Part shown: in pieces, positions 26,699-36,714 of the stretch | Layout of the letters: the number at the start of each line of letters is the position of its first letter | How positions within the stretch are numbered: position 1 is the stretch's first letter | From: an uncultured Pseudomonadota bacterium | GTDB taxonomy: Bacteria; Pseudomonadota; Alphaproteobacteria; Rs-D84 | NCBI GenBank assembly: GCA_902788485.1 | Contig: CADAKI010000004.1 | Coordinates: 20,156-84,155 of the forward strand | Direction: 5' to 3' | Length of the DNA stretch: 64,000 nucleotides | Position numbers and translations under genes: made by a program | Notes under the pieces: generated by a model | Told to the model about the DNA's origin: nothing | Databases searched by the model: none | The model's input: only the letters and a program-made list of their open reading frames with translations

Positions 26699-26764
26699 AC
26701 CTACACCTTTTTGATTATATTCCCAGTGTAAAATACGATAATAAACTTTGCAATATGTTATTTT

Positions 26765-29700
26765 TTAAATTCCCAAACGATGTGATAATTTCATCATAAA
26801 TATTGATTCATTTCCAAACGCGTCTGTATTGTTTGGATTGACGCGATAAATAAAGCCCAGCGCACCATCCGTCCATTCACCAAATTTATGACGATACGAT
26901 GCATTCAAACGATATTCACGTGTCTCTGGTGTTAAATCAATACTGCGTTCACCAAAATTGTTCACAACCAACGCGCCATTATTATCCATACCAACATCCG
27001 CAACAGAATAACGCATCGCGCCCGATGTTAATGCCAATGGCATACTGACCATCAATTCAAAATTACCAAAATTCATACCCGCCGCAAACGCATTTGATTT
27101 TAATTCGGATACACCACTTATCACACCACCCGTCACATCACCCGTACGCGTCCAGGCATATGTTCCACGCAATGTTAAATTTGCCCAATCATTAAACGAA
27201 TATTTAATAACAGAATCAATATAGTTCGTATCCGCGCCACCTAAATCTAAAAATCCATAGCCCGCCGCACCCAACACAGTATTCGTCTCGTGCATCGTTC
27301 CAAAGTTCGACGCAATCTGCAATTTATCACCGCGGAAAGAAATTCCTGATTCCGCCCCCATCACATCACCCAGTTTTGCCGACGCAAAATTATTCGACAC
27401 CGCCGGGTCATTTTCCAACAAACCATCTGTGGTTATATTACCAACAAACGCACGTCCCGAAACACCGAATCGACCGGACTTTAATTCCACCGCATTGGAC
27501 AACGCATTCGATGTCAACGCCAACACCGGATTGGCCATCCCGCCGAAACGTCCCGCCCCATCAGTCAAATAGTGCTGATATTCCGATTTAAACCCAAACC
27601 GGTCATTATCCCACGCAATAGATAACGCATCCACCCCCGACATATTATCATCGTATGCGCGTTCACTGCGCGCGAAACCAAATTTGAAATTACCAACCGT
27701 CACAGAATTATCCACATCCCGCGTTTTTAATTCCGCCAAAGTATCACCCAAATATAACCCATGCGACGCGTCGCCACCCAACGCAACATCTGTATTCCAT
27801 TGACGCATAACCGACATTGCGCCATCCGCCGACCGCACCACATCATACGCCGCAACCGGAATTGTCGCACCACGCGCCCCAAATACCCCTGTTCCCCGTA
27901 AAGTGGACATACGCAAATCATCCCAAAAAACTTTATTTGATGACACAATATTACCGTTCGAAAAATAGTAAATTTTTTGTCCGGGCGTTGTTGCGCGTTC
28001 CAAATTTATCAACCCATAACCAAATGTTTTTTGAAATTCTTTTAAATACAAATCTCCTGTCAATGCATCCGCAGAATTTGATATAGTAAAACGATCCTTT
28101 AAATAGGTAACCAAATCGTCTTTGCTAAACCAATCATCATTTGAATTTTTCGCCAAAAAAGGACCGTCCGCCGTCAATGCCAACAAATTAAATATTTCTT
28201 GATTTGACATATATGCAAAGGATTTTTTCAAAGACGCCACCGCACCCGCCATTGACGCAACCGCATATTCCGCCGTATCACCCGGCGCGGCGAAACACCA
28301 TGGGTCGATAGATGTGGTTCCTGTCCCCGCAACATCACACATACGCGAACGATAAAAAACCGTTGGTGCATCTGTATATGCCCATTGTGACAATTGTATT
28401 TTTCCAAAATTCGAACCGGTCCCATCACCATAATTAGACACGCTTGTCGCACTGGATGTTCCTGTTTCATGCTGAACCGCAACAACTGACATAAAATTTT
28501 TATTAATCAAACCATTATACAAAACCGGCACATAATTTTCAAATGTCGCTTCAACATTTGTTCCCGACGCATAATTTGAAAGTTTATATCCACCCACAGA
28601 ATTTATAATTATTGGTGATGTTGGCGTATATCCAGAAAACAACCCATCTGCAACATTCCCCTGACCCGCACCATACCAATTTGTCACCAAACTTTTAAAA
28701 CTGTCTACATCATTCACACCTGCAACAATATCATACGTTGCAACAGACAACGACGCTGGAATCAAACTGGCATTTGCGACAACATCTGTTTTGCTCAACA
28801 CACCAGAAAACAATTCATAATTTCTGGCCACTGCATTTTGCATCGCCTGATAATTATAATATGGAATACTTGCATCTAAATTATCTTTTCCTCCACCGGT
28901 TCTGAATACAGCCAAAGAACTAAACGGTGCAAAACCATACAAATCACCCGTTGCCCCCCAACCGGCAACAATTTTTGCAATATTATTATCTATTATCCCT
29001 GCGACCGAACTTTCCACCGCCGTGTTATTTCCAGACAAATCAAACACCGTATATTCCGTCGTCCCCGAACAAGAACTTCCATTACACACAGAATCACTGT
29101 AATTTTGATATTTATCAGAATATAAAACTGTTGAAGAATCCGTCACCGTTGGTCCCGCAACATATGCAATACCACCATTACGCGACAAAGAACCGCCCGA
29201 ATTTACATTTATACCATTTGTCGTAATCAAACTAACAATCGCCGGCGCACCACCACCAACAGTCACCCCCGATACTGACAACCGCAACGGCGCATGCGTG
29301 GACGCATCACGAAATATCGTTTGCCCATAATATTGATTTGCAAACAAATTATACCCATGCGCAATCAATAAATAATTTTGCATATCAGAACCCTGAATAA
29401 AATCAAAATTATTTTCTCCTTCACTCGACACCCAGGCATCTGCACTGACGACGATATTTGGATTAACCACCCCATTTTCCAAATATGCCGGACTGTATGG
29501 AACAGTAAACATCGGTGTCACATCAGATGAATCATTCCCACCGCCACCACTGTTACTGCCGTGGCCACCTGTTCCAACCCCGGAATCACCGCCACCACCA
29601 TCAAATGCGTCGGTTGCCCACAAAACACCCGCAATTCCACCGGCAACCCCGACGGCACCCAACATCAATTTATGTGTTGGTGACAGCCCCGAAAACACGC

Positions 29701-30022
29701 CGGTATCCGATGTTGGATTATTTCGCGCACGATAATTTTTTATTTGCCGATCGCACTGTGATGCATCGGCACCATACATTTGTAAAACCTGGACCGCACG
29801 AACATCATTATTCATAACCGCGGTGCACACAACCGACAGCCCCGTCGAATCGACATAGTTCACATTTGCACCACTGTTGATTAAATTTTGCATCAAACGT
29901 GTATTTCCATTACGCGCCGCAGACAACAGTTGCGCCGCCATATTAAAATCAGTCCCCGCCGCAATCGATGCAACCGGCGCGAACATCATCAACAAAAACA
30001 AAATTCGATTAAATCTGATCAC
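26765..30022 (-). CDS. Autotransporter with ankyrin-like N-terminus and degenerate subtilase-like passenger
   Basis: 1085 residues from a GTG start preceded by GAGAGAGAG; an ATG 19 codons upstream lacks a ribosome site. Signal peptide 1-21 (PVASIAA). Two ankyrin-like repeats (about 27-90) and a hydrophobic segment (119-138) precede a Gly-rich linker. The passenger resembles S8 subtilases: SSVAGIIDNN at 340 corresponds to the His motif HGTHVAGI but lacks the His, and AAPGD...ASMAG at 578-592 corresponds to the Ser motif, with Ser kept but the following APHV missing. Residues from about 740 onward look like an autotransporter beta-barrel with alternating strands and FMMKLSHRLGI at the end. It is probably an inactive or altered surface protein (inference). 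Confidence 0.82.
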   Translation of the reverse strand: MIRFNRILFLLMMFAPVASIAAGTDFNMAAQLLSAARNGNTRLMQNLINSGANVNYVDSTGLSVVCTAVMNNDVRAVQVLQMYGADASQCDRQIKNYRARNNPTSDTGVFSGLSPTHKLMLGAVGVAGGIAGVLWATDAFDGGGGDSGVGTGGHGSNSGGGGNDSSDVTPMFTVPYSPAYLENGVVNPNIVVSADAWVSSEGENNFDFIQGSDMQNYLLIAHGYNLFANQYYGQTIFRDASTHAPLRLSVSGVTVGGGAPAIVSLITTNGINVNSGGSLSRNGGIAYVAGPTVTDSSTVLYSDKYQNYSDSVCNGSSCSGTTEYTVFDLSGNNTAVESSVAGIIDNNIAKIVAGWGATGDLYGFAPFSSLAVFRTGGGKDNLDASIPYYNYQAMQNAVARNYELFSGVLSKTDVVANASLIPASLSVATYDIVAGVNDVDSFKSLVTNWYGAGQGNVADGLFSGYTPTSPIIINSVGGYKLSNYASGTNVEATFENYVPVLYNGLINKNFMSVVAVQHETGTSSATSVSNYGDGTGSNFGKIQLSQWAYTDAPTVFYRSRMCDVAGTGTTSIDPWCFAAPGDTAEYAVASMAGAVASLKKSFAYMSNQEIFNLLALTADGPFLAKNSNDDWFSKDDLVTYLKDRFTISNSADALTGDLYLKEFQKTFGYGLINLERATTPGQKIYYFSNGNIVSSNKVFWDDLRMSTLRGTGVFGARGATIPVAAYDVVRSADGAMSVMRQWNTDVALGGDASHGLYLGDTLAELKTRDVDNSVTVGNFKFGFARSERAYDDNMSGVDALSIAWDNDRFGFKSEYQHYLTDGAGRFGGMANPVLALTSNALSNAVELKSGRFGVSGRAFVGNITTDGLLENDPAVSNNFASAKLGDVMGAESGISFRGDKLQIASNFGTMHETNTVLGAAGYGFLDLGGADTNYIDSVIKYSFNDWANLTLRGTYAWTRTGDVTGGVISGVSELKSNAFAAGMNFGNFELMVSMPLALTSGAMRYSVADVGMDNNGALVVNNFGERSIDLTPETREYRLNASYRHKFGEWTDGALGFIYRVNPNNTDAFGNESIFMMKLSHRLGI

Positions 30023-30133
30023 ACTCTCTCTCGATATACCTTGAACAAAGGTTAGCACATAACAAAAAAACAAGTCCACAAAAAAATCGCCATAGAACCT
30101 ATGACGATTTCATAATAATAAACAAATAGTTAT

Positions 30134-30646
30134 TTAACGAACGCGTTTAGTTTTTTCAATACATTGAATACTGATAAAAACACCTTTATTTGTATCTTTT
30201 GGTTTATCCGCATATACCGTGTCGCGTTTCACAATAACAACCGTATCAGGTGTGCATGGTTTCGGTTTTGCCGCCGGCACAGTATCACGTGGCACCGGAC
30301 GACGCGGACGCACAACCGGTTTCTTATTACAATCACAGCAACTGTCCACATGTGCCAAAATCGTATCTGCTGTTTCTTGCAAAGCATCAACTTTTTCCTC
30401 GGTGCGATTTACTATTTTATTATTTTCAACCGCAACATTATATATCGCGGATACAGACGCTTCGGTAGCCATATTATCAGCCACAGAATCAACCGTTTCT
30501 GCGACATCACGCACAATTTCATTTGTTTCACGCGATTTATCGCCATCAGAACAATTTTTTACACTTATTCCCAACAAAGCAGCCATCATCACAAACAATG
30601 CTGGTTTTTCCGCACGTCCTAAAAATCTTTTAAAATCAAAAGCCAT
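30134..30646 (-). CDS. Membrane-anchored coiled-coil protein with CCDC motif
   Basis: 170 residues, AAGGAG before the ATG. A short basic N-terminus and one hydrophobic segment (about 15-29: ALFVMMAALLGISV) suggest an inner-membrane anchor. Residues 35-100 are predicted coiled coil (VDSVADNMAT, EEKVDALQETADTIL). Then come SCCDCNKK, a Pro/Arg-rich linker (VVRPRRPVPRDTVPAAKPKP) and DTVVIVKRDTVYADKP. No family recognised. Own TTGACA promoter. It lies between the autotransporter and the cysteine-rich pair at 30.8-33.4 kb. Confidence 0.7.
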   Translation of the reverse strand: MAFDFKRFLGRAEKPALFVMMAALLGISVKNCSDGDKSRETNEIVRDVAETVDSVADNMATEASVSAIYNVAVENNKIVNRTEEKVDALQETADTILAHVDSCCDCNKKPVVRPRRPVPRDTVPAAKPKPCTPDTVVIVKRDTVYADKPKDTNKGVFISIQCIEKTKRVR

Positions 30647-30677
30647 GTTTTGCTCCTTGCTCTATTTCACAATTGAC

Positions 30678-30706
30678 AAAATAATACAAATTTCCGCTTT
30701 TGTCAA
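30678..30706 (-). promoter_or_regulatory. Promoter of the coiled-coil protein gene
   Basis: Minus strand TTGACA (30701-30706), 17-nt spacer, TATTTT (30678-30683). Confidence 0.6.
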
Positions 30707-30752
30707 TAAAAATATTCTTTTCTAAAAATCACTTTTACCCGGGGGCTTTTTT

Positions 30753-30761
30753 TGATATAAT
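30753..30761 (+). promoter_or_regulatory. Extended -10 promoter of the 30.8-33.4 kb pair
   Basis: TGATATAAT, 16 nt before the start codon, with a GAACGAGAGAG element between. Confidence 0.55.
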
Positions 30762-30777
30762 AACCGAACGAGAGAGT

Positions 30778-31626
30778 ATGACAATCAAAATCGCAATTTT
30801 CATCATCGGTTTAATCGCCACGCCCGGAATTGCAACGGCGGCGACGTGTTCACGCATAAATTTAACGCGATGCTTGGATTCCGCATGCGCAATAAATTTG
30901 TCTGCAAATCCATCGGCACGATGCCAATACTGTGGCACGGCAGATGCCGGGACCCCGCCAACAAATCTGCGCGCGGTCGGCACCGCCGCATCGAAAAATA
31001 CAATTTCGGCACGTGATTTGAAATCGGCACCATCAGACCCCGGCGAACGGTACATATGGGCAACCGAGAAATGTTTATCAATGGTGGCAAATTGCACAAC
31101 CGATGATGTGGACGAAACATACGACGAATTGATTGAAAAATCGTGCAACGCGGCGGGCCTGGCAATGGACACATCGAAATTACAAAAACAGGTCACCACA
31201 AACACCAAAACACAATCCGCATGCACGAACGAGATTACGGTTTGCATGACCGCCGACAATAAATGTGGCGCGAATTATTCTAAATGCACAGACGACGCCG
31301 CATTTGACGGATTTTTTGCGACATGCGCGGTAAACGCCACCGGATGCACAAATTTCACACGTGGCGCACTGGACACGATTGACGCCGCACGCAAAAGCAC
31401 ATTGTCCGCCACATCTGCAAATATTGATACGATTGCAAACGCCCATAAAAATACACGCGAACAAAAATTATCATCCATAAATTCCGGATGCAAAAACGAT
31501 TCTGATTTTAACAAATGCATCAACACAGTTTGTCAAAACAATACGGTTGATAATTGCGCAACCGACAAAACAATCGCAACCACACTATGCGAGTTTCATA
31601 AAACAGCATGCACAAAAATAAAGTAA
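30778..31626 (+). CDS. Exported cysteine-rich protein D
   Basis: 282 residues from MTIKIAIFI, with CGAGAGAG just before the ATG. Signal peptide 1-21 (PGIATA-A). A looser form of the family's N-terminal signature follows (C-x7-C-x4-C-x11-C-x2-C, starting at Cys24). The recurring module CTNEITVCMTADNKCGANYS with its closing KC is complete (C-x6-C-x6-CG-x2-Y-x2-C). The C-terminal third has four further cysteine pairs. No glycine-zipper segment. It forms an operon with the next gene, 7 bp away. Function unknown. Confidence 0.8.
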   Translation: MTIKIAIFIIGLIATPGIATAATCSRINLTRCLDSACAINLSANPSARCQYCGTADAGTPPTNLRAVGTAASKNTISARDLKSAPSDPGERYIWATEKCLSMVANCTTDDVDETYDELIEKSCNAAGLAMDTSKLQKQVTTNTKTQSACTNEITVCMTADNKCGANYSKCTDDAAFDGFFATCAVNATGCTNFTRGALDTIDAARKSTLSATSANIDTIANAHKNTREQKLSSINSGCKNDSDFNKCINTVCQNNTVDNCATDKTIATTLCEFHKTACTKIK

Positions 31627-31633
31627 AACAAAA

Positions 31634-33379
31634 ATGGCAACAAAACCAAATTCGAAACTTTTAATTTTATACTGTTTAATTTGTGGAATTATTTTCGCAA
31701 ACAACGCATTTTGTGCAGAAATCGTCAATAAATCATCGCGTTTTGCAACCATGTTATCATCCAATAACAATGGTGAAAAATCTGAAAATTCATCGGCGAT
31801 TGCGGAACAGATTCGTGCACAACGCGCCGCGATTGATGCACGTGATAATCAAACAATCCAAAACCAACAAAATAAAACGGGCGCAACATCAAACAAATGC
31901 GACAACGATTTACGTAAATGTATTGAATCGAAATGTGGCACCGATTACGCGAAATGCTCAACCGATTCCGACACAACTTTCTCGGATAAATTAAACGCAT
32001 GCAAAAAAAACGCAACATGCACCGCACACGAGTTTTCTGTATTCGTCAACGAAATCAAAGAAGATAAAAAACAAGAAATAAAATTATCATCATACACAAA
32101 AACCACAGATTGCGGAAATCGGTACAATAATTGCATAATCACCGAATGCGGAAAAACATTTGATAAATGTTTATCTAAATCCGCCGGCGACCGTGCGATT
32201 ACAAAATGCAAAACTATCGCCGACCAATGCCGCGAAGCCGATTCCGGGATTACCGGACGCGCCGGACGCGTGTTTGGCATTGTGCGCACATCGGCCGAAA
32301 AACAAATCGCGGCGGATGAAAAAAAATTACGCGACATGCGCACACAAATGCGCACATCATGCGAGTCCTTGGGCGCAATGTTTGACGAACGTTCATTGGA
32401 TTGCGTGTTTACGGTAAATTTCTTGGCGGGCGACCCATTAAAACAAATGGCATCAAAAAAATTATACGCCGGTTCGGTATTTAGTTGCACACCCGATTGG
32501 TTTGGTATCGACATCACAACATTCCGCGAAAACGCATATCGTTTAACACGCGAACAAACAGCGGCATCATCTGCGATGCTGGGTTCTGGACTTGGTACGT
32601 TGACCGGTGCATATACATCGGGCGCAATCACGCGCGCAGGCGACACACAAAAAGCCAAAAACGCATTAGAGCAAGCATGCAACGAAAACAATCAAATCTT
32701 GGGCGACGATGGCAAATGTCGTGATATGACCAACAAAGAAAAATGCGAATCCAGTGACGGTGATTGGAAAAACAATCAATGCATTTGCGATAACGATAAA
32801 AAAGCAGACAATGGTGTCTGTGTTGATAAATCCGCCGACGAATTATGTCGCGATTCCGGTGGTACACCAAACGGTGGCAAATGCAATTGTACCGGTAATA
32901 AAAAAGAACAAAATGGTATTTGCGTCGATTTAAAACGAAAAGAACAATGTGATAAACAAGGCGGAACATTAACCATATTGGGCAAATGCGAATGTTCAAA
33001 ATTACAAACATTACAAAACGGAAAATGCACAAACAACAATGCAAAAATCACTGAATTTCAAGATAAATGCATCGGATCCGATGGAACTTGGAACGACAAC
33101 AACACATGCACTTGTCCAGATGGCAAAAAGGCAAACAAAAATTATACATGTGTCAACACATTTGGAACAAACATGAAAAACGTTGCTAAAAAAGTTGTTT
33201 CTATTGGAAATTCGGTAAACAAAGCAACAACTGGTGCACAAAAGACATTAGTATCAGCCGCAGTACAAAGCGAAGGCATCCCAAAACCCATAGCTGATGC
33301 CGCAGCCAACCTGGGAATAGACGCACGCGACGAATTATTTAACCAAGGCCAACAATTAATACTGGGCAGCGAAAGATAA
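31634..33379 (+). CDS. Exported cysteine-rich protein E with EGF-like cysteine repeats
   Basis: 581 residues. Signal peptide about 1-27 (ICGIIFANNAFCA). Two family modules, CDNDLRKCIESKCGTDYAKC and CGNRYNNCIITECGKTFDKC (C-x6-C-x4-CG-x2-[YF]-x2-C), occupy residues 85-185. A glycine-rich hydrophobic stretch (SSAMLGSGLGTLTGAYTSG) follows. About residues 355-510 hold four tandem EGF-like units of the type C-x(5-8)-G-x-W/K...C-x-C...NG-x-C. The C-terminus is basic and helical. The ribosome site is weak (AAAGTAAAAC), and the gene probably depends on the upstream cistron 7 bp away. Confidence 0.8.
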   Translation: MATKPNSKLLILYCLICGIIFANNAFCAEIVNKSSRFATMLSSNNNGEKSENSSAIAEQIRAQRAAIDARDNQTIQNQQNKTGATSNKCDNDLRKCIESKCGTDYAKCSTDSDTTFSDKLNACKKNATCTAHEFSVFVNEIKEDKKQEIKLSSYTKTTDCGNRYNNCIITECGKTFDKCLSKSAGDRAITKCKTIADQCREADSGITGRAGRVFGIVRTSAEKQIAADEKKLRDMRTQMRTSCESLGAMFDERSLDCVFTVNFLAGDPLKQMASKKLYAGSVFSCTPDWFGIDITTFRENAYRLTREQTAASSAMLGSGLGTLTGAYTSGAITRAGDTQKAKNALEQACNENNQILGDDGKCRDMTNKEKCESSDGDWKNNQCICDNDKKADNGVCVDKSADELCRDSGGTPNGGKCNCTGNKKEQNGICVDLKRKEQCDKQGGTLTILGKCECSKLQTLQNGKCTNNNAKITEFQDKCIGSDGTWNDNNTCTCPDGKKANKNYTCVNTFGTNMKNVAKKVVSIGNSVNKATTGAQKTLVSAAVQSEGIPKPIADAAANLGIDARDELFNQGQQLILGSER

Positions 33380-33428
33380 AAATATTTTTTCCACAAATCG
33401 CACTTTGAACTCTGAACTTTGAAAATAA

Positions 33429-34295
33429 TTATCTTATTTTCAAAAACATTGTCATGGCGGATTTATCATAAATCAAATTTGCCCAGTTGCAAATTTCTTG
33501 TTCAACCAATTTGTATTTTGCATGACGCGCCAATGCCAACGATTGCAACAAAGAATCAACCACAATCACACCATTCGCATTTAAATGTGTGCGCATATTA
33601 TTTAACACCGCAACAATATCTGATGTCGCGTTCACATATTGCAACACATTGGACAGGTAAATAATATCATATTTTTTATCCGTAATCCGACCCGACAAAT
33701 CAAACAAATCAGACCATATAAAATTATATCGCCCCGACACATTTTGTTTCATTGCGACAAATTCTGTGCTATCTGGGAAACACGCAATTTCACCATTTGA
33801 TGTGTGCATAAAAATTCTGCATTTACGCATACCGTGCAAATATTCCAATGTATCATGCGTCACGGCACGCACAACAACATCACGCGATAAACAATTCAAT
33901 ACATCTGGTGCGGTTTGAATATCACGCAAGACATGAACATAATCATAAAAACAAAAATTATTTTTCAACATATATGTTTTTACATCCATAACCACACGCG
34001 CATTATACGATATATCAAACGTATCAACATGTTGCGCACCATAGGCACTTAAAAACAAAGGCGCATCCCCACTGCCTGCGATGGCCAAACAATTTTTACC
34101 CGCCGGTTTTAAAATTTGCATTATTGATTGTAATTGTTCGTTTGACGAAACATATGCCGGTGAATAAGACGAAAATGCCGCCCCACGCGGATTTAATTTG
34201 CGCGATTTTTCAACAAATAACACCCGACTGAAACTACCATCCCCGTCGGTTCTGTATCCAACCCGTGCATCATCTATATTTATATCATACAGCAT
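33429..34295 (-). CDS. SAM-dependent methyltransferase-like protein
   Basis: 288 residues, no signal peptide. Class I methyltransferase features: motif I CLAIAGSGDAPLFLSAYGA followed by VDTFDIS (acidic end of beta-2), and DIIYLSNVLQYV before a final beta hairpin region (NGVIVVDS). The arrangement recalls DUF3419-like, betaine-lipid-type methyltransferases, but the match is weak. AAGGACA precedes the ATG and a TTGACA promoter lies upstream. Substrate unknown. It sits isolated among exported-protein genes. Confidence 0.65.
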   Translation of the reverse strand: MLYDINIDDARVGYRTDGDGSFSRVLFVEKSRKLNPRGAAFSSYSPAYVSSNEQLQSIMQILKPAGKNCLAIAGSGDAPLFLSAYGAQHVDTFDISYNARVVMDVKTYMLKNNFCFYDYVHVLRDIQTAPDVLNCLSRDVVVRAVTHDTLEYLHGMRKCRIFMHTSNGEIACFPDSTEFVAMKQNVSGRYNFIWSDLFDLSGRITDKKYDIIYLSNVLQYVNATSDIVAVLNNMRTHLNANGVIVVDSLLQSLALARHAKYKLVEQEICNWANLIYDKSAMTMFLKIR

Positions 34296-34313
34296 ACTTT
34301 GTCCTTTTTATAT

Positions 34314-34342
34314 TATTATGGACAAATTTTATTTTATGTCAA
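34314..34342 (-). promoter_or_regulatory. Promoter of the methyltransferase-like gene
   Basis: Minus strand TTGACA (34337-34342), 17-nt spacer, ATAATA (34314-34319). Confidence 0.6.
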
Positions 34343-34375
34343 ATTATTTTTCACCACTGTTGGAAAAAAAATAGC

Positions 34376-34399
34376 AAATGCCGAAATAATTCGGCACTT
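34376..34399 (-). terminator. Terminator after protein F
   Basis: AAATGCCGAA/TTCGGCACTT hairpin, followed by a run of eight T on the minus strand. Confidence 0.75.
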
Positions 34400-34433
34400 G
34401 CATATACTCAAAATCCCCAAGATTTCGAATTGA

Positions 34434-36578
34434 CTAATGCTGTATCACGGCCGGAATATCGCCCGGATTCACCGGCGTAACCGGACCAACCGGCGGAACA
34501 ACTGGTGAAATTCCAGGACACGCACCATACGAACGTGCCACAGAACGATTTTCGATACACACACTGCCCGACATACGGCACGCACTGCGCACCAATGTTG
34601 TTGTATTACGTCCCGGTCTTTGATAGTTTATTTCAACCGCATTACAATCTTCGGGTGTTGTATACATACCACATGTTGCAATCCAATCTTCGCAAGATGT
34701 GACACGCGCCGTCGGCGATATAGAATCCGCCACACGCAAATTCCATTTCACATAAAAATCTTTCAAAGAATCGATTGTATATGATTTACCAAACCCAACC
34801 GTATCCAATCCATCACCCACGCGGCAAGAAATATTGTTGCGTTCAACAAATGCGGTTATCGCGGTTGCAACACCACCGGTGCCCAAACCAATTCCCGCAC
34901 CAATCAACGCATTTTTACCAACCGTGGACTTTGTGCCTTGGAATACTTTGTTCAGTTTGTCGCTGCTATACACGCGTTCCAAATCTCTAATTTGTCCTTT
35001 CATAACCTCTGCATTTACACAACCCTCTCCACCACTACAATAAACACTGTCGTCATTGTTCACGGTTTTCAAACTATGGAAAGACACACTGTTACACCTA
35101 GCCACACAATCTTCATATGTTTTCTTAGCATCTAAAAAATCTTTTGGACTGGTGAATACAACACTCCAGCTGCCATGTGTAACCTTACTGTCATTCCAAC
35201 TAACATCTTTGTTATCGTCACAATCAATTATATGCACAGTACTATTATTGCCATCATTGTATTCAATTGCACACTCAGTCGTTTTTTCCACACCAACATC
35301 AATAGCATTTTTTACATTGACCATACTGACATACAAATTCTTGACTGCATCACATGTACTCGCATCAAAATCCGATGCCACCAAAGGAATCATATCTGGA
35401 TTCAAATATTGATTCAATTTAGATACCAAACCTTCAGATTGCAATACATTGTACAATTCCCTACGCGCATCGGCATCATTACAATCAAAATTCTTGGCCG
35501 CATGACCCGTTAATGCACCGATACCGGCACCCAACAATGTTCCACCGCCCATACCGACAACCGCCGTTGTTTTGGTATCGTTCAACAATGAAAAATCAAA
35601 TAAATCTTTGTTGCAAGTAAATGACGAACCCGCATCCCGCCAAACCTCGGCCGCTTTGTCATCACCGATTGCGCCAAACAACCATTTATTTGTAATCATG
35701 TTATCTTTGTTATATGCCGCGACACGCACCTTGCACACGCCATTTGTTGCATCCCAACGCGCATAATGTCCGCGTTCACCATCAACACCTGTCAAATTAC
35801 CATTGTTTGTGTTATTAACCATTGGACCTTGGGGTTGATTTTTCGACAAAGTCCCATTATTTTGTTCGTTGTATGCGCCAACCTTGTCATTATATTCCGA
35901 TGTCACATTACCGGATGCCGACACCGCCGCAAAAGATTTTCCATACGTGTTTTTATCCAACAATTCACAAACATTTTCTGCCTGGTTCGGGGTCAGGCCC
36001 GTTTTCCGCAACACGAAATTATAATATTCTGGTTGAACAATGCGCGAATTGAAATCCAACCACACATCCACAGACGAATCATAAACATTGTGGCAATCAA
36101 CACGCACATTACGAATACAATAATCAACCTGGGACGCACAAATGCCCATACCATTGATAATTGAATTACGCAAATCTTCATTAAACAAATCGTTCAATCC
36201 ATTTGGCAAAACACCACTTTGCACACAATCCAACATCGATTGCATACAATCATCAACCGTAAATTCAGAATTCGCAACCCCACCATCTTCACAATCTGTG
36301 GGCGTCGGATCCGGATTTGGATTCGGGTTTGGGTTTGGATTCACACCGCCACCATTACCACCGGTATTCGTCCCGGTATTCACCGTACCCGTCGGTGTTC
36401 CAACCCCCGACACTGCATGTGTCCCAATCGTATTTATAGACATCGTCGGCATTGTCGGCATACGCGCAGTCGTCGTTCCCGCCGTCATCGAACGTGGCGC
36501 GGCACCTGCACCCGACATAACAACCAATGCCGCACATCCGGCGACACAAGACCATAATAATTGAGACCTTTTCTGCAT
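34434..36578 (-). CDS. Exported cysteine-rich protein F with Asn-Pro linker and two glycine-zipper segments
   Basis: 714 residues from MQKRSQLLW, preceded by AAGGGAGA; the open frame extends 30 codons upstream through the promoter. Signal peptide 1-26 (GAGAAP). A Thr/Gly-rich linker ends in NPNPNPNPNPDPTP (about 80-93). Cysteine-rich region from residue 95 (DCMQSMLDC, CASQVDYC-x7-C). Two glycine-zipper-like hydrophobic segments, MGGGTLLGAGIGALTG (about 350) and GAGIGLGTGGVATAI (about 570), are each followed by a cysteine motif. A Pro-rich C-terminus ends the protein. Between 35.0 and 35.5 kb codon use is noticeably less biased. It belongs with the other large cysteine-rich proteins by architecture; its cysteine modules are the most divergent. 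Confidence 0.8.
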   Translation of the reverse strand: MQKRSQLLWSCVAGCAALVVMSGAGAAPRSMTAGTTTARMPTMPTMSINTIGTHAVSGVGTPTGTVNTGTNTGGNGGGVNPNPNPNPNPDPTPTDCEDGGVANSEFTVDDCMQSMLDCVQSGVLPNGLNDLFNEDLRNSIINGMGICASQVDYCIRNVRVDCHNVYDSSVDVWLDFNSRIVQPEYYNFVLRKTGLTPNQAENVCELLDKNTYGKSFAAVSASGNVTSEYNDKVGAYNEQNNGTLSKNQPQGPMVNNTNNGNLTGVDGERGHYARWDATNGVCKVRVAAYNKDNMITNKWLFGAIGDDKAAEVWRDAGSSFTCNKDLFDFSLLNDTKTTAVVGMGGGTLLGAGIGALTGHAAKNFDCNDADARRELYNVLQSEGLVSKLNQYLNPDMIPLVASDFDASTCDAVKNLYVSMVNVKNAIDVGVEKTTECAIEYNDGNNSTVHIIDCDDNKDVSWNDSKVTHGSWSVVFTSPKDFLDAKKTYEDCVARCNSVSFHSLKTVNNDDSVYCSGGEGCVNAEVMKGQIRDLERVYSSDKLNKVFQGTKSTVGKNALIGAGIGLGTGGVATAITAFVERNNISCRVGDGLDTVGFGKSYTIDSLKDFYVKWNLRVADSISPTARVTSCEDWIATCGMYTTPEDCNAVEINYQRPGRNTTTLVRSACRMSGSVCIENRSVARSYGACPGISPVVPPVGPVTPVNPGDIPAVIQH

Positions 36579-36602
36579 AAAACATTCTCCCTTTTTGAAT
36601 AC

Positions 36603-36611
36603 ATTATACCA
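36603..36611 (-). promoter_or_regulatory. Extended -10 promoter of protein F
   Basis: TGGTATAAT on the minus strand, about 25 nt before the ATG. Confidence 0.6.
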
Positions 36612-36680
36612 TAAAAAAAACCATAAGAAAACTTTTTTTACACATTCATCATAAAAAAATATGAGCAATTTATTATTTTA

Positions 36681-36708
36681 TTGACAAAAATCACATCTTG
36701 TCTATAAT
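36681..36708 (+). promoter_or_regulatory. Consensus promoter giving a leaderless transcript
   Basis: TTGACA (36681-36686), 16-nt spacer, TATAAT (36703-36708). The next gene's ATG begins at 36715, exactly where transcription should start. Confidence 0.85.
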
Positions 36709-36714
36709 ACAAGT

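Noticed and set aside
36298..36345. Tandem DNA repeat in the Asn-Pro stretch as a phase-variation tract
   Set aside because: The hexamer-like repeat encoding NPNPNP is short and imperfect; unit changes would keep the frame, so on/off switching is unlikely.
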